In this document: positions 25,093 to 33,506 of the stretch, in pieces
Numbering within the stretch: position 1 is the stretch's first letter
How the letters are laid out: each line of letters opens with the position of its first letter
Source of the DNA: Actinomycetota bacterium
GTDB taxonomy: Bacteria; Actinomycetota; Acidimicrobiia; Acidimicrobiales; Iamiaceae
Direction: 5' to 3'
Length of the DNA stretch: 64,000 nt
Assembly (NCBI GenBank): GCA_019639075.1
Contig: JAHBSO010000010.1
Coordinates: 54,890-118,889, forward strand
Program-made: the position numbers and the translations under genes
Notes under the pieces: generated by a model
The model's database searches: none
What the model saw: the letters and a program-made list of their open reading frames with translations, nothing else
What the model was told of the DNA's origin: nothing

Positions 25093-26190
25093 ATGGACAC
25101 CGGAGGACCGATCCGCACCGTCGTCTGGGGGACCGGCAACGTCGGCCGCGCCGCCATCCGCGCCGTCGACGCCCACCCCGACCTGGAGCTGGCGGCGGTG
25201 GTCGTCGCCAACCCCGACAAGGTCGGGCGCGACGCCGGCGATCTCGGCGACGTCGGCCGACCACTCGGCATCGCCGCCACCGACGACGCCGACGCGGTGC
25301 TCGCGGACCGACCCGGCGCCGTGGTCTACGCGGCGTCCGGCGACATCCGACCCGACGACGCGCTGGCCGACCTGGTCCGCTGCATCCGCGCCGGGGCCGT
25401 CGTCGTCACACCGTCGGTGTACGGCCTCTACGACCCGCCGAGCGCACCGCCCGAGCTGCGCGAGCCGATCGAGTCGGCCATCGCCGACGGCGGCGGATCG
25501 CTCTTCGTGTCGGGCATCGACCCCGGGTGGGGCAACGACGTCCTGCCGGTGCTGATCAGCGGGCTGGCGTCGTCGATCGACGTGATCCGCTGCCAGGAGA
25601 TCTTCGACTACGCCACCTACGACCAACCCGACTCGGTCCGGTACCTGGTCGGCATGGGCCAGCCGATGGACGAGGTCCCGCCGATGGTCGCGCCGACGGT
25701 CCCGACGATGGTGTGGGGCGGACAGGTCCGGCTCATCGCCCGGGCGCTCGGGGTGGAGCTGGACGACGTCGTCGAGCACGTCGAACGCCGCGCCCTCGAC
25801 GAGACCGTGACCACCACCTCGATGGGCGAGTTCGAGGCGGGCACCCAGGGCGGCCTCCGCTTCGAGGTGCAGGGCATCGTCGGTGGCGAGCCCCGCATCG
25901 TCATCGAGCACGTCACCCGCATCCACCCCTCGTGCGCGCCCGACTGGCCGAGCCCGCCCGACGGGGGCGACGGCGCCCACCGGGTCGTCATCGAGGGCCG
26001 GCCCCACATCGAGGTCAACGTCGAGGCCACCGACGAGGACGGGAGCCGGGCCGCGGGCGGCAACGCCACCGCGGTCGGCCGCCTCGTGAACGCCATCCCC
26101 TGGCTGGTGGCCACCGAGCCCGGCCTCCACGACGCACTGTCGGTGCCGCTGTCGCCGGCCGTCGGCAAGCTCGGGGCGATCCGGCCGTGA
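25093..26190 (+). CDS. NAD(P)H-dependent dihydrodipicolinate-reductase-like protein, paralogue 1
   Basis: A 365-residue Rossmann-fold protein. The N-terminus TVVWGTGNVGRAAIRAV is a dinucleotide-binding loop; GIDPGWGNDVLPVLISG and FDYATYDQP follow in the substrate half. This matches the family often annotated as DapB N-terminal-like or 2,4-diaminopentanoate dehydrogenase-like, abundant in Acidimicrobiia and mycobacteria, whose substrates are mostly unknown. A second paralogue is at 39532. Its stop overlaps the GTG of tag (GTGA). Confidence 0.85.
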   Translation: MDTGGPIRTVVWGTGNVGRAAIRAVDAHPDLELAAVVVANPDKVGRDAGDLGDVGRPLGIAATDDADAVLADRPGAVVYAASGDIRPDDALADLVRCIRAGAVVVTPSVYGLYDPPSAPPELREPIESAIADGGGSLFVSGIDPGWGNDVLPVLISGLASSIDVIRCQEIFDYATYDQPDSVRYLVGMGQPMDEVPPMVAPTVPTMVWGGQVRLIARALGVELDDVVEHVERRALDETVTTTSMGEFEAGTQGGLRFEVQGIVGGEPRIVIEHVTRIHPSCAPDWPSPPDGGDGAHRVVIEGRPHIEVNVEATDEDGSRAAGGNATAVGRLVNAIPWLVATEPGLHDALSVPLSPAVGKLGAIRP

Positions 26191-26798
26191 GCGACGCCGT
26201 CACCGGGGACGACCCCCGCTGCCCCTGGGCGCTCGGGTCGCCGTCGATGGAGGACTACCACGACACCGAGTGGGGCTTCCCGGTCGGCAGCGACGTCCGG
26301 CTCTTCGAGAAGCTGTGCCTGGAGGCGTTCCAGTCCGGGCTCAGCTGGCGCACGATCCTCGACAAGCGCGAGGGGTTCCGGAGGGCGTTCGCCGGGTTCG
26401 ACCCGACGGCGGTCGCCACCTTCGGACCCGACGACGTCGAGCGGCTCATGGGCGACGCGTCCATCGTCCGCAACCGGGCGAAGATCGAGGCCGCCATCCA
26501 CAACGCCGGCCGCTACGCCGACCTCGTCGAACAGGAGGGTTCGCTCGCCGCGTTCGTCTGGGGCTTCGAGCCCGACCCGACCGAGGTGCCGGAACCGCAG
26601 ACGATGTCCACCTCGCCCTCGTCGACCCGACTGGCGAAGGAGCTGAAGAAGCGGGGCTGGCGCTTCGTGGGCCCGACCACCGCGTTCGCGTTCATGCAGT
26701 CGATGGGCCTGGTCAACGACCACGTCCACGGGTGCCCGGCACGCGCCACCGTCGCCGACGCGCTCGCCGCGTTCGACCGCCCCGGGCCACCGAGCTGA
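26187..26798 (+). CDS. tag: DNA-3-methyladenine glycosylase I
   Basis: Base-excision enzyme removing 3-methyladenine, 203 residues. The zinc-snap ligands are visible: Cys in RCPWAL, His in DYHDTEWG, and His and Cys in NDHVHGCPA. LFEKLCLEAFQSGLSWRTILDKREGFRRAF is the classic Tag core and FAFMQSMGLVNDH its end. The GTG at 26187 overlaps the stop of the reductase-like gene, so the pair is coupled. Confidence 0.95.
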   Translation: MSDAVTGDDPRCPWALGSPSMEDYHDTEWGFPVGSDVRLFEKLCLEAFQSGLSWRTILDKREGFRRAFAGFDPTAVATFGPDDVERLMGDASIVRNRAKIEAAIHNAGRYADLVEQEGSLAAFVWGFEPDPTEVPEPQTMSTSPSSTRLAKELKKRGWRFVGPTTAFAFMQSMGLVNDHVHGCPARATVADALAAFDRPGPPS

Positions 26799-26850
26799 CG
26801 GGGCGTTAGGTTTCGGGGCGAGACCCGCCGCACCCGTCACGGAGGCCACC

Positions 26851-27339
26851 GTGCAGCTCGAGATCCCCGACGGCAAGGACCCGATCATGTGGGTGTGGGG
26901 CGAGCTCGTCCCCGGCATCGGGCCTGCGGCCGCCGCGTTCTCCGGTGCCGTCTACGAGCACACCACGCTGGGCCTGCGCGAGTTCGAGGCCGCCCGGCTC
27001 CGCGTCGCGCAGATCAACGGCTGTCTGTTCTGCCAGGACTGGCGGACCGACCGCGACGGCGAGACGGTCGAGGACGGGTTCGACACCGAGGTGGAGCGGT
27101 GGCGCACCACCGGTGCGTTCGACGACCGCACCCGCCTCGCCGCCGAGTACGCCGAGCGGTTCACGCTCGACCACCACGGGCTCGACGACGAGTTCTGGGG
27201 CCGCATGGGGGCGCACTACAGCCAGGCCGAGATCGTCGAGCTGTCGATGTGCCTCGGGGCGTGGATCGCGTTCGGACGGCTCAACCACGTGCTGGGGCTC
27301 GACACGCAGTGCTCCCTCCCGAGCCACGCGGGGCGCTGA
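26851..27339 (+). CDS. AhpD-like carboxymuconolactone decarboxylase family protein
   Basis: A 162-residue alpha-helical protein with the redox-type CxxC in RVAQINGCLFCQDWRTD, the hallmark of the AhpD/CMD family, and the conserved GAWIAFGRLNHVLGLD end. Such proteins reduce peroxides or act as thiol carriers; the exact role is unknown. A TAGGTT box and a GGAGG Shine-Dalgarno precede the GTG. The last 59 bases overlap the end of cydDC on the other strand. Confidence 0.85.
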   Translation: MQLEIPDGKDPIMWVWGELVPGIGPAAAAFSGAVYEHTTLGLREFEAARLRVAQINGCLFCQDWRTDRDGETVEDGFDTEVERWRTTGAFDDRTRLAAEYAERFTLDHHGLDDEFWGRMGAHYSQAEIVELSMCLGAWIAFGRLNHVLGLDTQCSLPSHAGR

Positions 27340-30300
27340 ACGTCCCACCTTCGACCCGGTGCACCGGGCCGAAGGTCTCCAGTGCCGGGTCGTGGCCGAT
27401 CAGGACGAGGCCCCGACCGTCCAGGGCATGGTCGACGTCGCGCAGCAGCGCCGACGCGGTCGGGACGTCGAGGTGGGCGGTCGGCTCGTCGAGCACGACG
27501 GTGACCTGACCGCCGAGGATCGCTCGGGCGACCGAGAGGCGGACCCGCTCGCCCCCGCTCAGGGCGGACGCGTCGCGGCCGAGGCGCGTGGACAGCCCGT
27601 CGGGCAGCGCCTCGAACCACGGGCCGAGCTGGACCACCTGCAGCGCGCGGACCAGGTCGTCGTCCTCGGCGGCCGGGGCGGCGATCCGCAGGTTGTCGGC
27701 CAGGCTCGACGACGCGAACCACGGGTCCTGGGGGCACCACGTCACCAGCGTGCGGATGGTCGGACCGTCGAGCCCGGCGGTCGACCCGGCGCCGAACGCC
27801 GGCACGCCGCCGATGGCCATGCGACCCGACCGGGCCTGGAGGAACCCGACCAGCAGCGAGGCCAGCGTCGACTTCCCCGAACCGCTGGGTCCGACGACCA
27901 CGGCACGGTCACCCGGCGCCACCACGAGGTCGACGCCGGCGACGACCGTGGGGGCGTCGGGCCAGCCCACCGACACGTCGTCGAGCGCCACCACCGCGTC
28001 GTCGCGAGCCGGCGCCGGCGCCGGGTGGTCGGGCTCGCGGACGGGATCCGGCCGGTCGAGGAGGGAGCGCACCCGGCCGACCGATGCATCGACCCGCGCC
28101 AGCGCCTCACCCGCGGCCGTGAGCGGGGCCAGCACCTCGATCACCGCCACCGGGAGCAGCACGATCACGCCCAGCGCCGGGCCGGAGAGGCCGTCCCCGG
28201 CCGGGCCCGCCGCCCACACGACCAGCGCGGTGGCGAAGGCCGGCGCACCGGCCACCAACGCGGTCAGGAGCGCGGCGACCCGCCCCTGGCGGCGGTCGAG
28301 CTCGTCCACCGCCGCGGCCCGCTCCTCCACCGCGGCCCGAGCGGCCGGCTCCCCGCCGACCGCGACGAGGTCGGCCCCGCCCTCGGCCAGCCGCACGACC
28401 TCGGCCACGACGGCACCCTTCGCGGTGGCGGTGCGCGCCCCTCGGGTCACCGCGGCCCGGTACGAGGCCGCGGGCACGACCGCGCCGATCGCCACGACCG
28501 CCACCCCGAGGGCGACCCCGCCCGCCGGATCCAGCGCGGTGGTGAGCACCACCGCGGCGATGGCGGCCACCAGACCGGCGACCACCGGTCCGACGACCCG
28601 GAGGAACAGGTCCTGGAGGCGGTCGATGTCGTCGACGAGGCGGGCCAGCACCTCGCCCCGACCCCGCGCCGGCAGCCCGGTCGGCGCCAGGTGGGCCAAC
28701 CGTCCGACCACGACCGACCGGGCGCCGGCCAGCACCCGCAGCGCCGCGTCGTGCGACACCAGCCGCTCGGCGTAGCGGAAGACCGCCTTGCCGAGGGCGA
28801 AGGCCCGAACGCCCACCGCAGCGACGGCGAGATCGGCGAAGGAGGGTCGTTCGCCGGCCCGCACGATCATCCACGCCGCCGTCGCGGTGAGGGCGACGGC
28901 GCACACCTCGGTGAGCGTCCCCAGCACGTACGCGGCGACGAAGCGGCCCCGGTTCGGGCGGCTCAGCCCCCACAACCACCGTCGGCCCGCACGCGCCGAT
29001 CCACCGCGGTCGCCGTCCCCGTCGACCCGGGCCTCGTCGACCGACGACGGCACATCGACGAGCGGTGGCTGGCCCGCGGTCCGGGCCAGGACGGTCGCCG
29101 AGCGCTCCCCGCCACCGACCGGGGCCCGCTCGACGGCGACGGCACCGTCGTCTGCGTCAGGTCGCGGGTCGATCGCGGCCCCAGCCCCGGTACCGCCCCC
29201 GACACCGATCAGGTCGACGACACGCCCGGACGCGGCGACCATCCGCGGGTCGTGGGTCGTGACCACCACGCCGACCCCCTGCGCCGCCGCCCATCCGATC
29301 GCGTCGATCACCGACTCGACCCGCGACCCGTCGAGCTGCGCCGTCGGCTCGTCGAGGAGGAGGTACCGCACCTCCCCGAGCTCCACCGCCACGAGCGCCC
29401 GGGCGAGGGCCACCCGGCGGGCCTCGCCACCCGAGAGCGTCGACGGGTCACGGTCGACGAGCCCGTCGAGGTCGAGGGCCGAGGTCCATCGAGCGGCCGC
29501 CGCCCCCGCCCCCGCCGAACCCTCGCTGCCGACGAGCACCGAGGCGCCGACGGTGGCGCCGAGCGGGGCCGGCCGCTGCCCGACCCAGCGGACCGATCGT
29601 CGACGCAGCTCGGCCGGCAGCTCTCCGAGGTCCACCCCGCCGAGCACCACCGAGCCGGCGTCGGGCGCCAGCGCGCCCCGCAACACGTCGAGCAGGGTCG
29701 ACTTCCCTGCGCCGCTCGGACCCCGCACGGCGACCACCTCACCCGGCCCGACCTCCATCGTCGTCGGGTGGAGGCGTACGCCGCGCCGCGGGTCGCTGAC
29801 CGAGATCGCCGCCGCGACGAGCACGCCGTCGCGCAGCGCGGCACCGCCCGTCCGCTCGACCGGCACGTCGAGCACGTCGCCCACCTCCACGGCGGCATCG
29901 AGCCCGGCGGCGGCGGCGTGGAACGCGGCACCGACCCGACGCAAGGGGAGCAGGCACTCCGGTGCGAGGAGGAGCACCACCAGCGCGGTCTCGAGGTCGA
30001 GCGAGCCGCCGGCCAACCGTGCGCCGAGCGACACGGCCACGATCGCCACCGACAGCGTGGCCAGCAGCTCCAGCGCGAACGCCGAGAGGAACGCGACCCG
30101 GAGCGTCCGCAGCGTCGCCCGGCGATAGCGGTCGGTGACCTCGCGCACCCGGTCGACCTGCGCTTCCGCCCGGCCGAACAACCGCAGCGTCGGGAGGCCG
30201 GTCAGGACCTCGAGGAAGCGGTCGGCCATGCGCTGGAGGGCGGCCCACTGACCGGCGGCCCTGGCCTCGGTCGCCCAACCGATCAGGACCATGAACGTGG

Positions 30301-30832
30301 GGATGAGGGGCACGACCACCGCGAGGATCACCGCTGAGAGCAGGTCGGCCCCGAGGATGCGCAGGCCGGCCGCGAGCGGGACCACGACGGCGAGGGCGAA
30401 CGCCGGCACGTAGGTGCGAACCCACGGCTCGAGGGCGTCGGCGGCCGTCGACGTCAGCGCGGCAACGCGCGCCGGGCCGACGTCGTCGCGGTGGTCGGCC
30501 CGCACGTCACGGACCCGGTCGAGCACCCGGGTGCGGATCGCCGCCCGCGTCGCGATCAGCGCCCGCGTCGCCGACCACTCGGTCGCCCCTCCGACCCCCG
30601 CCCGAAGCGTCCCGGCCACGACCAGCCACCCGACCAGGGGGCCGACCGCGGACCCGTCGCCGGCGACCAGGCGGACGAGGAGCCGGGCGATCGCCTCGGC
30701 CTGGACCAACACGGCCACCGCGACCACTCCGGCGAGCACCGTCGAGCGGGCCACGTGGGCGCGCAGGGCCGGCGACAGGGCGAGGATCCGACGGTCGAGC
30801 GGCCCGCGCGGCCGCGGGGGCTGGTCGGTCAC
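27281..30832 (-). CDS. cydDC: Fused CydD-CydC heterodimeric ABC exporter
   Basis: A single 1183-residue chain with two complete type-IV ABC exporter halves. Half one (CydD-like) has its membrane part in residues 1-330 and Walker A GPSGAGKST (Lys377), signature LSGGEARR and Walker B YLLLDEPTAQ. An acidic linker of about 90 residues leads to half two (CydC-like), with Walker A GPSGSGKST (Lys987), signature LSGGERVR and VVLDEPTAHLD. CydDC exports thiols (cysteine, glutathione in E. coli) and is required to assemble cytochrome bd. It starts 4 bases after cydB. The gene overlaps the AhpD-like gene by 59 bases at the ends. Confidence 0.93.
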   Translation of the reverse strand: MTDQPPRPRGPLDRRILALSPALRAHVARSTVLAGVVAVAVLVQAEAIARLLVRLVAGDGSAVGPLVGWLVVAGTLRAGVGGATEWSATRALIATRAAIRTRVLDRVRDVRADHRDDVGPARVAALTSTAADALEPWVRTYVPAFALAVVVPLAAGLRILGADLLSAVILAVVVPLIPTFMVLIGWATEARAAGQWAALQRMADRFLEVLTGLPTLRLFGRAEAQVDRVREVTDRYRRATLRTLRVAFLSAFALELLATLSVAIVAVSLGARLAGGSLDLETALVVLLLAPECLLPLRRVGAAFHAAAAGLDAAVEVGDVLDVPVERTGGAALRDGVLVAAAISVSDPRRGVRLHPTTMEVGPGEVVAVRGPSGAGKSTLLDVLRGALAPDAGSVVLGGVDLGELPAELRRRSVRWVGQRPAPLGATVGASVLVGSEGSAGAGAAAARWTSALDLDGLVDRDPSTLSGGEARRVALARALVAVELGEVRYLLLDEPTAQLDGSRVESVIDAIGWAAAQGVGVVVTTHDPRMVAASGRVVDLIGVGGGTGAGAAIDPRPDADDGAVAVERAPVGGGERSATVLARTAGQPPLVDVPSSVDEARVDGDGDRGGSARAGRRWLWGLSRPNRGRFVAAYVLGTLTEVCAVALTATAAWMIVRAGERPSFADLAVAAVGVRAFALGKAVFRYAERLVSHDAALRVLAGARSVVVGRLAHLAPTGLPARGRGEVLARLVDDIDRLQDLFLRVVGPVVAGLVAAIAAVVLTTALDPAGGVALGVAVVAIGAVVPAASYRAAVTRGARTATAKGAVVAEVVRLAEGGADLVAVGGEPAARAAVEERAAAVDELDRRQGRVAALLTALVAGAPAFATALVVWAAGPAGDGLSGPALGVIVLLPVAVIEVLAPLTAAGEALARVDASVGRVRSLLDRPDPVREPDHPAPAPARDDAVVALDDVSVGWPDAPTVVAGVDLVVAPGDRAVVVGPSGSGKSTLASLLVGFLQARSGRMAIGGVPAFGAGSTAGLDGPTIRTLVTWCPQDPWFASSSLADNLRIAAPAAEDDDLVRALQVVQLGPWFEALPDGLSTRLGRDASALSGGERVRLSVARAILGGQVTVVLDEPTAHLDVPTASALLRDVDHALDGRGLVLIGHDPALETFGPVHRVEGGTFSAPRGSGGSTACRAPARG

Positions 30833-30836
30833 CCGA

Positions 30837-31862
30837 TCAGTGTGACGCCTCGGCCCCCGGGACGTGCACCGTGGGGATGTGCTCGGTGCCGATGCGCTTG
30901 CGGAAGACCCAGTAGCTCCAGGCCTGGTAGGCGAGCACGACCGGCGTCATGATCACCGCCACCCACGACATGATCCGCAGCGTGTAGGCGGTCGACGAGG
31001 CGTTCTCGACGGTGAGGTTGAACGCGGGGTCGGTCGTCGACGGCATCACGTCCGGGTAGAGGCCGCCGAACAGCGCCACGACCGCGGCGGCGATCGCCAG
31101 GCCCGACCCGACGAAGGACCACCCGTCGCGCCCGGCCCGGGCGGCCACCACCGACCCGACCAGCGCGCCGGCGGCGACCACCACCGGCGCCCAGGTCCAT
31201 GCCTCGCCCCGGGCCACCTGGTTCCACAGCAGGAACACGGCCCCCGCGCCGATGGTCACGGGCGCGACGGCCAGGCCGGCCCGCCGGGCCCGGTCGTGGA
31301 TCTCGCCCTCGGTCTTGAGCGCGAGGAAGTGGGCACCGTGGAACAGGAACAGCGACGCCGTGACGACGCCGCCGAGGAGGCCGAAGGGGTTGAGGAGCGT
31401 GAAGACGGTGCCGGTGAAGTCGCCGGACCGGTCGATGGGGACACCCCGCACGATGTTGGCGAACGCCACGCCCCACAGCACCGCCGGGAGCCACGAGCCG
31501 AACGCGATCGCGAGGTCCCAGTTGCGCCGCCATCGGTCGCTGTCGACCTTGCCCCGGTACTCGAACGCGACGCCGCGCAGGATCAGCGCGACGAGCACCG
31601 CGAACAGCGGCAGGTAGAAGCCGGAGAAGAGGGTGGCGTACCAGAGGGGGAACGCGGCGAAGGTCGCGCCGCCCGCGGTGAGCAGCCAGACCTCGTTGCC
31701 GTCCCACACGGGGCCGATCGTGTTGATCATGACCCGGCGGTCGGCCTCGGTGCGTCCGAGCGGGTGCAGCAGCATGCCGACCCCGAAGTCGAACCCCTCG
31801 AGGAAGAAGTAGCCGGTCCACAGGACGGCGATGAGGATGAACCAGAAGGTGGCGAGCTCCAT
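30837..31862 (-). CDS. cydB: Cytochrome bd quinol oxidase subunit II
   Basis: Membrane subunit of the bd-type terminal oxidase, 341 residues. ATFWFILIAVLWTGYFFLEGFDFGVGML is the typical start, followed by GPVWDGNEVWLLTAGGATFAAFP and a run of about eight membrane helices. The ATG at 31862 gives this canonical N-terminus. It lies 13 bases after cydA and 4 bases before cydDC, so cydA-cydB-cydDC is one operon for high-affinity oxygen use. Confidence 0.95.
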   Translation of the reverse strand: MELATFWFILIAVLWTGYFFLEGFDFGVGMLLHPLGRTEADRRVMINTIGPVWDGNEVWLLTAGGATFAAFPLWYATLFSGFYLPLFAVLVALILRGVAFEYRGKVDSDRWRRNWDLAIAFGSWLPAVLWGVAFANIVRGVPIDRSGDFTGTVFTLLNPFGLLGGVVTASLFLFHGAHFLALKTEGEIHDRARRAGLAVAPVTIGAGAVFLLWNQVARGEAWTWAPVVVAAGALVGSVVAARAGRDGWSFVGSGLAIAAAVVALFGGLYPDVMPSTTDPAFNLTVENASSTAYTLRIMSWVAVIMTPVVLAYQAWSYWVFRKRIGTEHIPTVHVPGAEASH

Positions 31863-31875
31863 CGGTCTCGGCTCC

Positions 31876-33360
31876 TCAGTAGGCGAAGCCGAGGACGTCG
31901 TCGTCGTCGGCATCCGGTGGGTCGGACGGTCGTTCGAGCTGTTCGGTCCGCCGACCGGTCTCACCCGGGAGGAGCACGGCGTCGGGGCCCGCGAGCACGT
32001 AGCGGCGCAGCAGGAACACCTCGACCACCATGAGCGCCCCGTAGATCAACGCGAAGCCGACGAGCGTCGTGACCACCATCGGCGCCGACACGGCGGCCGA
32101 GGTGGCATCGGCGGTCTGGAGCCGCACCTCGGGGATGCCGTTGGGGTTCGGCGCCACCACCCACGGCTGTCGACCCATCTCGGTGAAGATCCACCCGGTG
32201 GCGTTGGCGAGGAAGGGCGTCGGGATCACGAGGATCGACGCGACCCGCAGCCAACGCTTCCCTCGGGGCAGCCGTCGACCCTTGCGGGTGAACCAGAGCG
32301 CCACGACCGCGCCGGCCGAGGCGATCGCCCCGAACGCGATCATCGACCGGAACCCCCAGTAGGTGATGAACAGGTTGGGCCGGTAGTCGCCGGGCCCGAA
32401 CTTCTGCTGGTACAGCGCGTTGAGGTCGTTGACCCCGGGGATCGTGGCCTCGAGCTCGTGCTCGGCCATCAACGACAGCCCGTGGGGCAGCACGAAGTCG
32501 TGGACCGAGCAGGTCTGGCCCGGGTCGCCGATCGCGAACAGCGAGAGCCCGGGACCCCGCTCGGTGTCGCACAGCGCCTCGGCCGAGGCCATCTTCATCG
32601 GCTGCTGCTGGAACATCAGTCGGGCCTGGAAGTCACCGCTCACCGCGACGACGATGCCGCTCACGAAGGTCAACCAGATCGTGAAGCGGACCGCCCTGTG
32701 CAACGCGTTGGCGTCGCGCTCGGACGGGGCGGGGTCGCGCTGGAGCATCCACGCCGAGATCCCACCGACGAACACCGCGGCCACGAGCACCGCGCCCGCG
32801 ATCACGTGGGGGTAGGCGGCGAGCGTCGTCGAGTTGGTGAGCACCGCCTTGATGTCGATCATCTCGGGTCGCCCGGTCTCGGTGTTGAACCGCACGCCGA
32901 CGGGATGCTGCATCCAGGAGTTGGCGGCGACGATGAAGTACGCGGACAGGACGGTGCCGATCGAGGCGGCCCAGATCGTGGCGAGGTGCAGGCGGGGCGA
33001 GAGCCGGTCCCATCCGAAGATCCACAGGCCGAGGAACGTCGATTCGAGGAAGAAGGCGACCAGGGCCTCCATGGCGAGCGGGGCACCGAACACGTCGCCG
33101 ACGAAGCGGGAGTAGGTGGCCCAGTTCATGCCGAACTGGAACTCCTGCACGATGCCGGTGACCACGCCCATCGCGAAGTTGATCAGGAACAGCTTCCCGA
33201 AGAACTTGGTGAGCCGCAGGTAGGCCTCGTCGCCGGTGCGGTACCAGCAGGTCTGGAACCACGCGACCACGAGCGACAGCCCGATGGTCAGCGGGACCAT
33301 CAGGAAGTGGTACACGGTGGTGATCCCGAACTGCCAGCGGGCCAGGGTGACGGTGTCCAC
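31876..33360 (-). CDS. cydA: Cytochrome bd quinol oxidase subunit I
   Basis: Haem-bearing subunit I, 494 residues. It begins MDTVTLARWQFGITTVYHFL with the haem b595/d ligand His (about residue 18); SWMQHPVGVRFN holds the next His region and the GRQPW motif occurs in EMGRQPWVVAPN. The Q-loop is short, as in actinobacterial and firmicute enzymes. The GTG at 33360 is preceded by GGGGAGG, and a TACGCT box lies about 40 bases upstream. Divergent from the radical SAM gene. Confidence 0.95.
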   Translation of the reverse strand: MDTVTLARWQFGITTVYHFLMVPLTIGLSLVVAWFQTCWYRTGDEAYLRLTKFFGKLFLINFAMGVVTGIVQEFQFGMNWATYSRFVGDVFGAPLAMEALVAFFLESTFLGLWIFGWDRLSPRLHLATIWAASIGTVLSAYFIVAANSWMQHPVGVRFNTETGRPEMIDIKAVLTNSTTLAAYPHVIAGAVLVAAVFVGGISAWMLQRDPAPSERDANALHRAVRFTIWLTFVSGIVVAVSGDFQARLMFQQQPMKMASAEALCDTERGPGLSLFAIGDPGQTCSVHDFVLPHGLSLMAEHELEATIPGVNDLNALYQQKFGPGDYRPNLFITYWGFRSMIAFGAIASAGAVVALWFTRKGRRLPRGKRWLRVASILVIPTPFLANATGWIFTEMGRQPWVVAPNPNGIPEVRLQTADATSAAVSAPMVVTTLVGFALIYGALMVVEVFLLRRYVLAGPDAVLLPGETGRRTEQLERPSDPPDADDDDVLGFAY

Positions 33361-33492
33361 GGGATCCTCCCCATCACGTACCGAGGTGCCCGAGCAGCGT
33401 AGACCATCACCAGTGACGATGGGACAAAGCTCGGTCATCTGCCATCGCGATCGCTGCCCGGGGGCGCCCGAGACGGGCGTCACGAAGTGCAG

Positions 33493-33498
33493 TACCTT
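33493..33498 (+). promoter_or_regulatory. -10 box TACCTT for the radical SAM gene
   Basis: TACCTT 8 bases before the GTG at 33507; it supports that start. Confidence 0.45.
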
Positions 33499-33506
33499 TC
33501 CCGGCC

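Noticed and set aside
33361..33506. Rex- or FNR-type operator before cydA
   Set aside because: Only weak dyads (CATC-GATG) were seen; none matches a known oxygen or redox regulator site well enough.
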